Positions 40,820 to 49,270 of a stretch of 64,000 nucleotides of DNA are shown piece after piece. Made by a program: the position numbers and the translations under genes. The notes beneath the pieces are model-generated. The model worked only from the letters and a program-made list of their open reading frames with translations, ran no database searches and had not been told where the DNA came from. The stretch is from assembly GCF_020911865.1 (NCBI RefSeq), contig NZ_CP087131.1, positions 3,348,001 to 3,412,000 of the forward strand. The letters run 5' to 3'. The DNA comes from Chryseobacterium sp. C-71. Its GTDB lineage: Bacteria > Bacteroidota > Bacteroidia > Flavobacteriales > Weeksellaceae. Each line of letters begins with the position of its first letter. Within the stretch, counting starts at the first letter, position 1.

Positions 40820-42265
40820 TTATTTCAAAGGAATATTCGCTAAAATATCTTTCGTAAAGCTCCAGAATTTCTGTGTTGAAGAAATATTTGCTTTTTCATC
40901 AGGTGAGTGTGCTCCTCTGATAGTTGGTCCATAGCTTACCATTTCCATTTCAGGATAATTGGCACCGATGATTCCGCATTCTAAACCTGCGTGACAAGCG
41001 ACAACGTGTGGTTTTTCTGCAAATTTTTCAGTGTAGATTTTCTCCATCATCTGAACGATTTCAGAACCCGGTTTTGGTTTCCAGCCAGGATAAGATCCGC
41101 TGAATTCTACATTCATTCCTGCCAATTCTGACACTGACTTCAATTGTTCGGCAACAGAATCTTTAGACGAATCGACCGATGATCTTGAAAGATTTAAAAT
41201 CTTCAAACCTCCTTCTTTTAACTCTACTCTCGCTACATTGTTTGATGATTCCACCAAATCCTGCACATCAGGACTCATTCTGTAAACGCCGTTGTGAAGT
41301 GACTTTAAAACCAAAATAATTTTCTTTGAATCTTCTTCAGAAAGTGCTTTGTCAGAACTTGTAGAATTTTCAATATTGATCTGAAGTCCGGCTTCGATGG
41401 AAGCAAATTCTTCTAAAATTTCTTTTTTAATTCCCTCTGTCACATTCTCAATAAACTCTCCTGAATTTCTTACTGAAATCAAAGCAACAGCCTCTCTCGG
41501 GATCGCATTTCTCAAACTTCCACCGTCGATAGAAACCAACTGAACGTTTTGATTTTCCAAAGCTTTGTAAAGAATTCTGCCCAAAATGATATTGGCATTT
41601 CCGAAGCCTTTGTGAATATCCATTCCTGAATGACCGCCTTGCAAACCTTTTATTTCAATTCTTACAATTTGCCCGTTAGATGCTTCTGTAGAATAATTTT
41701 GGCTTACTGTTACATCAATTCCACCGGCACATCCGATGTCAATTTCGTCATCTTCTTCTGTATCTAAATTTAAAAGGATTTGACCCGTCAATTGTCCTGG
41801 TTTTAAACCTAAAGCACCTGTCATTCCCGTTTCTTCATCGATGGTAAATAACGCCTCCAAATCAGGATGCGGAATGTCTGAACTTTCAAGAATCGACATG
41901 ATCGTTGCAACTCCTAAACCATTATCTGCACCTAAAGTCGTTCCTTTTGCCTTTACCCAGTCTCCATCAACTTCCATCTGAATTCCTTGGGTTTCAAAAT
42001 CAAAATTTACATCGTTGTTTTTCTGGCAAACCATATCCAGATGCGATTGCATCACGATTGATTTACGGTTTTCCATTCCCGGAGTGGCTGGTTTTTTAAT
42101 GATGACATTTCCTACTTCATCGACCGTGGTTTCTAATCCTAAATTTTCACCAAATTCTTTGATGAAAGCGATTACTTTTTCTTCTTTTTTTGACGGTCTC
42201 GGAACAGCATTCAATTTGGAAAAATTTTTCCAGATAATCTGCGGTTCTATGTTTGATAGTTCCAT
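40820..42265 (-). CDS. pepD: Aminoacyl-histidine dipeptidase (M20 peptidase)
   Basis: 481 residues from the start at 42265 (MELSNIEPQ). A start at 42283 adds six residues and lies at the promoter box. M20 metal-site motifs: MQSHLDMVCQK (His and Asp), LGADNGLGVA (bridging Asp), IDEETGMTGA (catalytic Glu) and the later DEEDDEIDIG. A large insertion forms the dimerisation (lid) domain, as in PepD/carnosinase-like enzymes. Cleaves Xaa-His and other dipeptides in the cytoplasm. Confidence 0.95.
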   Translation of the reverse strand: MELSNIEPQIIWKNFSKLNAVPRPSKKEEKVIAFIKEFGENLGLETTVDEVGNVIIKKPATPGMENRKSIVMQSHLDMVCQKNNDVNFDFETQGIQMEVDGDWVKAKGTTLGADNGLGVATIMSILESSDIPHPDLEALFTIDEETGMTGALGLKPGQLTGQILLNLDTEEDDEIDIGCAGGIDVTVSQNYSTEASNGQIVRIEIKGLQGGHSGMDIHKGFGNANIILGRILYKALENQNVQLVSIDGGSLRNAIPREAVALISVRNSGEFIENVTEGIKKEILEEFASIEAGLQINIENSTSSDKALSEEDSKKIILVLKSLHNGVYRMSPDVQDLVESSNNVARVELKEGGLKILNLSRSSVDSSKDSVAEQLKSVSELAGMNVEFSGSYPGWKPKPGSEIVQMMEKIYTEKFAEKPHVVACHAGLECGIIGANYPEMEMVSYGPTIRGAHSPDEKANISSTQKFWSFTKDILANIPLK

Positions 42266-42280
42266 AAAATTTATTTTTAT

Positions 42281-42288
42281 CAAAATTA
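42281..42288 (-). promoter_or_regulatory. -7 box of pepD
   Basis: TAATTTTG on the minus strand, 15 bp before the ATG at 42265. Confidence 0.45.
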
Positions 42289-42295
42289 CGAAATT

Positions 42296-42321
42296 AAAAA
42301 TGCTCCCGAAATTCAGGAGCA
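42296..42321 (-). terminator. Terminator of the lipoprotein gene 42376-42867
   Basis: Stem TGCTCC/GGAGCA (42301-42306 with 42316-42321), with a T tract on the minus strand. It lies between the 7-bp tandem repeat and the pepD promoter. Confidence 0.75.
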
Positions 42322-42329
42322 GTATTTTT

Positions 42330-42371
42330 GCTAGAAGCTAGAAGCTAGAAGCTAGAAGCTAGAAGCTAGAA
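42330..42371. repeat. 7-bp tandem repeat GCTAGAA x 6
   Basis: Six perfect GCTAGAA units, followed by GCTTTTAGC, which lies next to the stop codon of the lipoprotein gene. Likely variable in copy number. Confidence 0.95.
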
Positions 42372-42375
42372 GCTT

Positions 42376-42867
42376 TTAGCATCCGCACTCACCATAAATT
42401 GGCATTGTAGTGATGCTTCCATCTGGTTTTTCAATGGTTAAAATACCTTCAAACAGTAAAACCTCTTCATTTTTTATTTTTTTACCTTTTACTGAGATTT
42501 TGTAGTTCTCATTTTCAATCTCCTTAGTTAACTCTTCATCAACTTCCATATCGCTTGAAGAAATCAAATTCATAGCGATTCTTTTTCCGTCGAGTTTCAT
42601 GTAAGCCGTTTTTCCCGCATCATCGGCGTAGATATATTTTTCGTTTTCGAAATCTGCTTTATTTTTTGCAAAGTAGCAAGAGCATTCTTTTATTTCTTTC
42701 GGGAACGGAAATACATCAACCATAATGTTGGCTGGTTTAGCATTTGTTTTCGCAGAGTCCTGAACAATGTTCAAAGAATCTTTAGGTGTCGAATTTGAAA
42801 CGGTTTCTTTTTCCTTTTTACACGCAACTAATAAGATTGCTGAAAAGAAAATGATTAGATATTTCAT
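42376..42867 (-). CDS. Putative lipoprotein of unknown function
   Basis: 163 residues. Lipobox LLVAC (Cys16) is followed by KKEKETVSNS. The mature part has two CxC pairs, ECSCYF near residue 62 and ECGC at the extreme C-terminus (161-163 region), plus KDSLNIVQDSAK and Lys/Glu-rich strands. The paired cysteines suggest disulfides or metal binding. I recognise no family. Its 3' end abuts a 7-bp tandem repeat. Confidence 0.75.
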   Translation of the reverse strand: MKYLIIFFSAILLVACKKEKETVSNSTPKDSLNIVQDSAKTNAKPANIMVDVFPFPKEIKECSCYFAKNKADFENEKYIYADDAGKTAYMKLDGKRIAMNLISSSDMEVDEELTKEIENENYKISVKGKKIKNEEVLLFEGILTIEKPDGSITTMPIYGECGC

Positions 42868-42921
42868 CTGTTGAGATAATTTAATTATAATATTTTTGAA
42901 TAATTATTACTTCAAAATGTA

Positions 42922-42953
42922 AGCCAGCAGCCAAAAGTCAGTTGCTAAAAGCA
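42922..42953. repeat. Intergenic repeat fragment with GTTGCTAAAAGC
   Basis: Shares AGTTGCTAAAAGC-type sequence with the hairpin after yjdM (30891-30903) and the GCTTTTAGC next to the tandem repeat at 42330. Same dispersed intergenic family, degenerate. Confidence 0.4.
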
Positions 42954-42956
42954 CAA

Positions 42957-43559
42957 TTATCCCCTCGCTCTTTCAAGCAATACCATCATCAATAAAGATA
43001 AAACCACTAAACTTTCGTCTTCGTCGTCAATATCAACCATTCTGTCAAGCTGAAATCTTCTTCCGAACATCGACGGCATTTTTTTTAGCTTAAAATATTC
43101 TTTTTCATCCATACCTTTTACTGTATAAGATGGATTTAGGAAATATCCGGTAAACATTCCGATGATAGGGATTTCTCCAACCATTCCGTCGAAGAATTTA
43201 ACCCAAGCATTATCTTCTGTAATGGTAAATTTTTGCTGATCCGCTTCGTCTAAAATATTGTACGAAGACTTCCAGATAGAACGCATTCCTTTTCTGGCCA
43301 ATCTTCCAAAGTTTTTCCCGATGGTATCTTTGATAGAATAAGATGCATTAAAATCAATCCACTGATTCGCCTGAATTCTGAAAAGTTCTTTGGTTTTGCT
43401 TTCGTCATTGAAAACGATCACGTCTTCTTTCAGTTTAAACATTTTTTGACGTACGTAAGCGACAGAGCTTCCGTTTTTATCTGTGATGTTGAAATCGCTG
43501 GCAAGAGTTGTGATTTTAAATTTAAAATCCAGCGGATAGTTGAGGTTGTTGAGTACCAT
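42957..43559 (-). CDS. LURP-one/scramblase-like family protein
   Basis: 200 residues without signal peptide. The beta-strand pattern fits the tubby-like/LURP-one fold: FNITDKNGSSVAYVRQKMFKLKEDVIVFND, QWIDFNASYSIKD, GRLARKGMRSIWKSSYNILDE and the hydrophobic IPIIGMFTGYFLNPSYTV. The C-terminal helix VVLSLLMMVLLER is amphipathic. Family members bind phospholipid or membranes, but the bacterial role is unknown. Assignment by pattern only. Confidence 0.7.
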   Translation of the reverse strand: MVLNNLNYPLDFKFKITTLASDFNITDKNGSSVAYVRQKMFKLKEDVIVFNDESKTKELFRIQANQWIDFNASYSIKDTIGKNFGRLARKGMRSIWKSSYNILDEADQQKFTITEDNAWVKFFDGMVGEIPIIGMFTGYFLNPSYTVKGMDEKEYFKLKKMPSMFGRRFQLDRMVDIDDEDESLVVLSLLMMVLLERARG

Positions 43560-43724
43560 TTAGTTTATTTTTCTGTTTAATATTTTGATGATCAAAGATA
43601 ATGGTTTTTTCATATTTTTAAATGATAAGTTGATAATTCTGATTTGGATAAAAAACTGAATTTTAATTCATAAATTATCATAGTATTTGACTGTTTACTA
43701 TTCAAATTTTACAACTATAATTCT

Positions 43725-43732
43725 TATTTTTG
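43725..43732 (+). promoter_or_regulatory. -7 box 4 nt before the recR start (near-leaderless)
   Basis: TATTTTTG, then TCTT, then the ATG at 43737. Confidence 0.55.
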
Positions 43733-43736
43733 TCTT

Positions 43737-44348
43737 ATGGATTATCCAAGTAAAGTATTGGCAAAAGCGGTTGAGGAAATTTCCGGACTTCCGGGTATTG
43801 GGAAGAAAACCGCCTTGCGTCTTGCGCTTCATTTGCTTAAACAACCTAATTCCAGAGCGACAAGTTTGGGAACTTCAATCATCAATTTGGTGAATGAAAT
43901 TAAATACTGCAAAGAATGTCACAACTTTTCAGATTTTGATATTTGCGAAATCTGCAGCAATGAAAAACGCAGTGACGAGCTGATTTGTATTGTAGAAGAT
44001 GTACGTGATGTCATCGCTATAGAAAATACCGGAAAGTATAGAGGGAAATACCTGATTCTTGGCGGAAAAATCTCTCCAATGGAAGGTGTAGGACCTCATC
44101 AATTAAATATTCCGAGTATTGAAAAGAAGTTGCAGAAGGGTCAGGCAAAAGAATTTATTTTTGCTTTGAGTGCTACGATGGAAGGTGATACGACCGCTTA
44201 CTATATTTATAAAAAATTCAAAAACTCAGGCATTCAGTTTTCTAGTATTGCCAGAGGGATTTCCGTAGGAGATGAATTGGAATATGCTGACGAAATTTCT
44301 TTGGGGAGATCAATTATTAACCGACTCCCATATAACGAAAAAGATTAA
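43737..44348 (+). CDS. recR: Recombination protein RecR
   Basis: 203 residues. The HhH motif (LPGIGKKTALRLALHLL, 18-34) is followed by the zinc finger (CKECHNFSDFDICEICSN, four Cys), then the TOPRIM domain (ICIVEDVRDVIAIE, GKYLILGGKISPMEGVGP). Acts with RecF/RecO to load RecA at gaps. The stop is followed after one base by the start of the glycosyltransferase gene, so they are one operon. Confidence 0.97.
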   Translation: MDYPSKVLAKAVEEISGLPGIGKKTALRLALHLLKQPNSRATSLGTSIINLVNEIKYCKECHNFSDFDICEICSNEKRSDELICIVEDVRDVIAIENTGKYRGKYLILGGKISPMEGVGPHQLNIPSIEKKLQKGQAKEFIFALSATMEGDTTAYYIYKKFKNSGIQFSSIARGISVGDELEYADEISLGRSIINRLPYNEKD

Positions 44349-44349
44349 A

Positions 44350-45189
44350 ATGACTAAAAAGCTTTCGATCATTATCGTTAATTATAATGTGACTCAACTT
44401 CTGAGAAACTGTCTCATTTCTATTGAAAAATATGTGGAAGATGTCGATTATGAAGTTATTGTGATTGACAACAAATCTACCGACAGTTCTTGGGGCGACC
44501 TCATTCCTGAATTTCCAAAGATGAAATTTATTCCTTCAGAAAAAAACGAAGGTTTTGCGATTGCGAATAACAAAGCGATAAGAACTGCCGAAGGAGAGTA
44601 TCTCTTAATTTTAAATCCGGATACTGAGCTGGAAGGTTTTTATTTAAATGAAATCTTAAATTTCGCTGATTCTAAAAGCAATTTCGGATGTTTAGGGGTA
44701 AGAATGCATGATGCTAACGGAAATTTCCTGCCAGAAAGCAAACGTTCGGTTCCTGATATGTTCAATTCTTTTGAAAAACTGTTTACCAGCTTTAAAAAGA
44801 AAAATTCAAAATCTTATTACCGAAATGATGTGGGAGAATTTGAAAATGCTGAAGTAGAAGTAATCACCGGAGCATTTTTCCTTGTTAAAAAAGAAATTTA
44901 TGAAAGAGTGGGAGGGCTTGATGAAAAGTATTTTATGTACGGCGAAGACATTGATTTGTGCTACACTTTATTGAAAAACGGATTCAAAAATTATTACTAC
45001 GGAAAAGCTTCCATCCTTCACCACAAAGGCGAAAGTACAATAAAAGATGAGGTTTATCTAGAAAGGTTTTACGGTGCAATGCAGATTTTTATTGATAAAT
45101 ATTACAGAGAAAGTAAACCTTTGCAATATTCGTTTTTAAAAGCGGGCTTGAAATTAAGACACAAAATAGAACTCATCAAACTCAAATAA
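44350..45189 (+). CDS. Glycosyltransferase family 2
   Basis: 279 residues from the start MTKKLSIIIVNYNV at 44350. An in-frame ATG at 44272 lies inside recR and is rejected. GT-A features: VIDNKSTDSS (nucleotide-sugar site), LNPDTELEG (DxD-like) and MYGEDIDLCYTLLKNG (ED motif). It resembles WbbL-type rhamnosyltransferases used in surface polysaccharide assembly. It starts one base after recR. No other polysaccharide genes are adjacent. Confidence 0.92.
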   Translation: MTKKLSIIIVNYNVTQLLRNCLISIEKYVEDVDYEVIVIDNKSTDSSWGDLIPEFPKMKFIPSEKNEGFAIANNKAIRTAEGEYLLILNPDTELEGFYLNEILNFADSKSNFGCLGVRMHDANGNFLPESKRSVPDMFNSFEKLFTSFKKKNSKSYYRNDVGEFENAEVEVITGAFFLVKKEIYERVGGLDEKYFMYGEDIDLCYTLLKNGFKNYYYGKASILHHKGESTIKDEVYLERFYGAMQIFIDKYYRESKPLQYSFLKAGLKLRHKIELIKLK

Positions 45190-45220
45190 AAAAGCAACTC
45201 AATGGAGTTGCTTTTGTTTT
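45188..45220. terminator. Shared bidirectional terminator, glycosyltransferase and secG
   Basis: 11-bp stem AAAAGCAACTC/GAGTTGCTTTT (45190-45200 with 45205-45215), loop AATG, with T-rich tails both ways between convergent genes. Confidence 0.9.
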
Positions 45221-45239
45221 ATCTTAAAGAAAATATTTC

Positions 45240-45587
45240 TTATTTAGTTGCCGGAACACTTACCGGAGCTGTAGTTTTAGAAGCTGGTGCTGTTTGTTTA
45301 GCCGGAACTTCAGTTTTTGGCATAGGTGGAACTGCTGGTGCTGATTGTTTAGGTTTCCCTGTAACAACAACGCTGATTAATATAAGAACGATGATCACCG
45401 TTCCTAAAGTCCAGGTTGACTTCTCCATAAAGTCGTTAGTTCTTTGTACTCCGAACTGTGCAGAAGATGCACCTCCGAATGTACTTGAAAGACCTCCACC
45501 TTTGGGGTTTTGAGCCATAACAACGATTACCAATAAAATGCTGGCAATCATAATAAGAACCATCAATAGTGTAAATATAGTATCCAT
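45240..45587 (-). CDS. secG: Preprotein translocase subunit SecG
   Basis: 115 residues. Two membrane segments (about 4-24 and 57-78) are separated by the family loop NPKGGGLSSTFGGASSAQFGVQ. The tail from about residue 80 is a low-complexity Pro/Ala/Thr-rich stretch (APAVPPMPKTEVPAKQTAP), common in Bacteroidota SecG and absent from E. coli SecG. Part of the SecYEG channel. The -7 box TAAATTTG (minus strand) is at 45613-45620. Confidence 0.94.
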   Translation of the reverse strand: MDTIFTLLMVLIMIASILLVIVVMAQNPKGGGLSSTFGGASSAQFGVQRTNDFMEKSTWTLGTVIIVLILISVVVTGKPKQSAPAVPPMPKTEVPAKQTAPASKTTAPVSVPATK

Positions 45588-45612
45588 TAATTCTAATATC
45601 TTTTTGAATGGG

Positions 45613-45620
45613 CAAATTTA
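45613..45620 (-). promoter_or_regulatory. -7 box of secG
   Basis: TAAATTTG on the minus strand, 25 bp before the ATG at 45587. Confidence 0.45.
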
Positions 45621-45662
45621 ATGTTTTTTTACAGAACCGCAAAATAAGATTTCACTAAAAAC

Positions 45663-45693
45663 AAAAAGCGGCAACAATTGTCGCCGCTTTTTT
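45663..45693 (-). terminator. Terminator of the M16 peptidase pair
   Basis: 10-bp stem AAAAAGCGGC/GCCGCTTTTT (45663-45672 with 45683-45692). T tracts on both sides; 17 bp beyond the stop of the downstream M16 gene. Confidence 0.9.
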
Positions 45694-45709
45694 AATAATA
45701 TCTATGATC

Positions 45710-47743
45710 TTATTTGAAATCAGTGTCTTTTGCCTGATTTACTTCGTAAGATTTTACATTGAAAGTTACATCCATACCTCCCATATTTTGCGAAATAGTA
45801 TATGGTAATTTAACACCAGATACATCTTTGTAGTCACTATAAGATGTAGGTATTGAGCCACCTTCACTAGCCTTTACTTCACCTGTTTTTAAACCAGTTT
45901 TTACACTATAATAATAAGTGTCTTCAGCGCCTTTTATTACGTAAGAGTCTTCATTGTTATATTTTTCAATTCCAGCCAATTTGTAATCGGTAGACTTCGC
46001 AAAGTTAACTTCTGGAAAAAGCTCAGTATCTTTTGCCATTTCGGTTTTTTGCTTAGCAGTTAACGGAGCCTTTTGTCCTTGGCCTTCCATGTATCCATCT
46101 TTACCGTCAAATACAATTTTTTGTACAGTATTACCCATCATCTTCATATCCATTGCCATTTTTCCTCCTTTTCCTTGGATCAATTTCATGGTCATTTCCA
46201 TACCTTGGATTTTTGCCGTAGAATTGTTTGTAATCGTATTGATTTTTTGAATTGCCGCTAAGCCTCCTATTGCGTTGATGTATTTATCTGCAACTGAAGA
46301 TAATGTCACACTTGCGTCAACTTTTTGAGCAACTGGTTTTCCTACAGGATTTGCGTTGGTGTCAAAATATTTTACAGGATATCCTAATTTCTCTAAGCCT
46401 TCAGAAATGTCAGACGCTTTACCAGCAATGAAAATTCTGCTTTGGTTTGGTAAAATATTCGCTTTAACTGCATTTGAAACATCAGCAGCTGTTACTTTAT
46501 CGATTGACTTCAGATAGTTGGTATAGAAATCTGCAGGAAGATTATTTACCTTTTGATTTACAGCAAATCTTGCGATAGTTGCAGGTTGCTCAAGAGCCAT
46601 GATGAAGCTTCCTTTCAATTTAGCTTTAGCATTGGCCAATTCTTCAGGTTTTACCGTAGAGATTCCATTTAATTCATTCATGAATTCTTTAACAGCCTTA
46701 TCTGTAACTTCGTTTCTTACGCTTGCTTCAGCTGAGAAATCAGGAGAGTATTTGCTTGCGCTCATGCTTGAATAAGCACCATAAGTGAAACCGTTTTTCT
46801 CACGAAGATTCATGAAAAGTCTTGCTTCACCACCACCACCAAGGATATAGTTGGCAATTGTTGCAGGGAAGTAATTAGGATCGCTCATCTTCAGTGTAGT
46901 AAGGTTTCCTACAGAAACTACAGACTGCACAGCAGAAGGTACGTCTACGATATTGATTTCAGTTTTAGCAACATTATTAGCAGGCTCAAGAGCTGCGAAA
47001 GTTGTGTTTGCTTTTTTCCAGTTGTTGAATGCTTTTTCAACCAATGGCTTTATCTTATCTAACTTTACATCACCAACGATTACCAAATAAGCGTTGTCTG
47101 GAGCATAGTATTTTTTGTAAACGTTTTGTACGTCTGCCAATGTGATTTTTTTGATAGATTCTTCCGTCTCAAACTCACCTCTGGAAGTGTTTTTTCCGTA
47201 AGCTAATGCATTAGAAACTCTTGAAGCAATAGAAGAAGCGTTTTTCTCTTCAGATTTTAATCCTTCGATGGTTCTTTGTTTTGCTGTTTCAATTTCGTCT
47301 GCAGAGAATTTAGGATTGATGATGGCATCAGACATCAAAGTCAATACCTGCGGGAAATATTTTGAAAGAGAATTGGCAGAAGCTCCGGCAGAAGAGAAGT
47401 TTAAACTTGCTCCCAGATAATCTATTTTCTTGTTAAATTCGTCTTTGCTAAGAGTTGTTGTTCCGTTATCAAGCTGGCTAGCCATGATTTCGCTCACTCC
47501 GGCAATATTGCCTTCGAAGTAAGGTTGTCTGTCCATAGAAAGACTCATGTTTACTCTTGGCAGCTTGTTGTTTTCAACTACCATTACCGTTAAACCGTTC
47601 TTTAACTGGAAAGTTTTTGGCTGAGCAATGTTAATCGCAGGAGTTGGTCCTGGTTTTGGCATTGCGTTAAGATCAATTTTTTGTGCAGAAAGCATTCCTG
47701 TGAATAAAAATGCTACTGCTATATAGGTTAATTGCTTTTTCAT
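45710..47743 (-). CDS. Catalytically inactive M16-family peptidase subunit with LolA-like C-terminal domain
   Basis: 677 residues from MKKQLTYIAV (start 47743), with signal peptide ending MLSAQ. Two M16 domains span about 40-470. The zinc motif HxxEH is missing: where the partner has GFAHFFEHL this protein has GVSEIMASQ (82-90), so it should not bind zinc. The second M16 domain keeps GGGEARLFMNLREKNGFTYGAYS. After about residue 488 an extra domain (SVADKYINAIGGLAAIQKI, TAKIQGMEMTMKLIQGKG, YYYSVKTGLKTGEV) resembles LolA/outer-membrane lipoprotein-sorting folds. It lies 52 bp after the active M16 gene. Confidence 0.88.
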   Translation of the reverse strand: MKKQLTYIAVAFLFTGMLSAQKIDLNAMPKPGPTPAINIAQPKTFQLKNGLTVMVVENNKLPRVNMSLSMDRQPYFEGNIAGVSEIMASQLDNGTTTLSKDEFNKKIDYLGASLNFSSAGASANSLSKYFPQVLTLMSDAIINPKFSADEIETAKQRTIEGLKSEEKNASSIASRVSNALAYGKNTSRGEFETEESIKKITLADVQNVYKKYYAPDNAYLVIVGDVKLDKIKPLVEKAFNNWKKANTTFAALEPANNVAKTEINIVDVPSAVQSVVSVGNLTTLKMSDPNYFPATIANYILGGGGEARLFMNLREKNGFTYGAYSSMSASKYSPDFSAEASVRNEVTDKAVKEFMNELNGISTVKPEELANAKAKLKGSFIMALEQPATIARFAVNQKVNNLPADFYTNYLKSIDKVTAADVSNAVKANILPNQSRIFIAGKASDISEGLEKLGYPVKYFDTNANPVGKPVAQKVDASVTLSSVADKYINAIGGLAAIQKINTITNNSTAKIQGMEMTMKLIQGKGGKMAMDMKMMGNTVQKIVFDGKDGYMEGQGQKAPLTAKQKTEMAKDTELFPEVNFAKSTDYKLAGIEKYNNEDSYVIKGAEDTYYYSVKTGLKTGEVKASEGGSIPTSYSDYKDVSGVKLPYTISQNMGGMDVTFNVKSYEVNQAKDTDFK

Positions 47744-47795
47744 TTGTAAAAATTTAATTGTAATCATTCTTTTAAAACGTAAGGTCTAAAAGAGA

Positions 47796-49109
47796 TTATT
47801 TTTTTTCAGGTACGTAATTGATGATTACTCTTTGGTTAGAATTAAGATACTTTTTAGCAGCATTTTGCAAATCTTGCTTCGTGATAGATTTGTAGATGTC
47901 TATTTCTTTGTTGATTAAATTGGTATCTCCCATCAAAACGTGGCTTGTCGCCAATGAAGAAGCGATCCCCTGAATACTAGAATTGGTATTCACAAACTGA
48001 TTTTCATATTGATTTTGAAGTTTTTGATAATCTTCATCTGAAATCAAAGTAGTCTGTACTTTTTTAATTTCAGCATCGATGTCATTTTGTAAAACCTGCT
48101 TCGTTGTAGCTCCCATTGGGATTGCAAAGAATGCAAAAACGCTGTAGTCTTCCATACCTTGGTTGAAAGCTGCTACCTGAAGTGCTTTTTTGTCCTGATC
48201 TACCAATTTTTTGTATAAAACTGAAGATTTACCGTTACTCAAATAAGAAGAAAGCATATCTAAAACATAAGCATCTCTTTCTTTGTTGCTTGGCGTTCTG
48301 TAAGCAAAAATATACGCAGGAAGCTGAATGTTCGCATCTGTAGCAGTTACTTCTTTTTCCTTTGTAATAGGCTCATCTTTAGGGAAGTTTTTAGGGGTAA
48401 CAGTTCCTTTAGGAATGCTTCCGTAATATTCAAGAATCCACTTTTTAGTTTGTTCAGGCTTAATGTCTCCTGCAACCACCAAAGTAGCGTTGTTTGGAAC
48501 ATAATATTTTTTATAGAACGCCTTGAACTCGTCTAGTTTAGCACCGTTCAAATCTTCAATAGAACCAATTACAGAACCGTGGTATGGGTGATTGGTGAAA
48601 AGATTCTGCTGAATCGTGTTGAAAAGATTTCCATAAGGTGAATTATCCATTCTTAATCTCTTCTCTTCTTTTACAACCTCTCTCTGAGTGTCTACACCTA
48701 TTTGGTTAATTTCTGCATGACGAAGTCTTTCAGCTTCCATCCAAAGACCCAATTGCTCATTGTTTGAAGGGAAAGTTTCATAGTAATACGTTCTGTCCAT
48801 GCTCGTGTTGGCATTGTTTTGTCCTCCGTTTGAAGATACGATTTTAAACCATTCTCCTCTTTTGATGTTGGGAGTTCCCTCAAATAAAAGGTGCTCGAAA
48901 AAGTGGGCAAAACCAGTTCTTCCTTTAACTTCGTCTTTTGCACCTACGTGGTACATTACTGCTGTAGTAACTACGGGAGCAGAATTATCTTGGTGAAGAA
49001 TTACGTGCATACCGTTGGGTAAATCATACTCTTCGAATTTGATTTGTTGTGCATTCAGCATTACTCCAAAAAAAGCAGCAGCTGCAACACTAAGAAGTCG
49101 TTTTTTCAT
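47796..49109 (-). CDS. M16-family zinc metallopeptidase, active subunit
   Basis: 437 residues from MKKRLLSVAA (start 49109); an upstream in-frame ATG at 49148 lies beyond the promoter box. Signal peptide ends MLNAQ. Inverted zinc motif HFFEH (His69, Glu72, His73) is intact, and the distal glutamate region EVVKEEKRLRMDN is present. The second domain carries RVIINYVPEKK at the end. Periplasmic, acting with the inactive partner encoded just downstream, as in mitochondrial processing peptidase-type dimers (family knowledge). Confidence 0.93.
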   Translation of the reverse strand: MKKRLLSVAAAAFFGVMLNAQQIKFEEYDLPNGMHVILHQDNSAPVVTTAVMYHVGAKDEVKGRTGFAHFFEHLLFEGTPNIKRGEWFKIVSSNGGQNNANTSMDRTYYYETFPSNNEQLGLWMEAERLRHAEINQIGVDTQREVVKEEKRLRMDNSPYGNLFNTIQQNLFTNHPYHGSVIGSIEDLNGAKLDEFKAFYKKYYVPNNATLVVAGDIKPEQTKKWILEYYGSIPKGTVTPKNFPKDEPITKEKEVTATDANIQLPAYIFAYRTPSNKERDAYVLDMLSSYLSNGKSSVLYKKLVDQDKKALQVAAFNQGMEDYSVFAFFAIPMGATTKQVLQNDIDAEIKKVQTTLISDEDYQKLQNQYENQFVNTNSSIQGIASSLATSHVLMGDTNLINKEIDIYKSITKQDLQNAAKKYLNSNQRVIINYVPEKK

Positions 49110-49137
49110 AAATAGAAATTGTTTTGTCAATGAGTGC

Positions 49138-49145
49138 CAAAAATA
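49138..49145 (-). promoter_or_regulatory. -7 box of the M16 operon
   Basis: TATTTTTG on the minus strand, 28 bp before the ATG at 49109. Confidence 0.45.
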
Positions 49146-49270
49146 CATGAATTGTTACAAATTTTTAATAAATTTTTGTAGTTTTAAAAGTTGGAATTAG
49201 GATTTGACTGAAATCATATAGTTTTCAGCTATTATATATTAAATTTGATGCCTGTAAAAGCTCTCCTGCA

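Noticed and set aside
44272..44349. Longer glycosyltransferase start inside recR
   Set aside because: It overlaps the recR coding end by 77 bp. The GT2 fold starts at KLSIIIVNYN, right after 44350.
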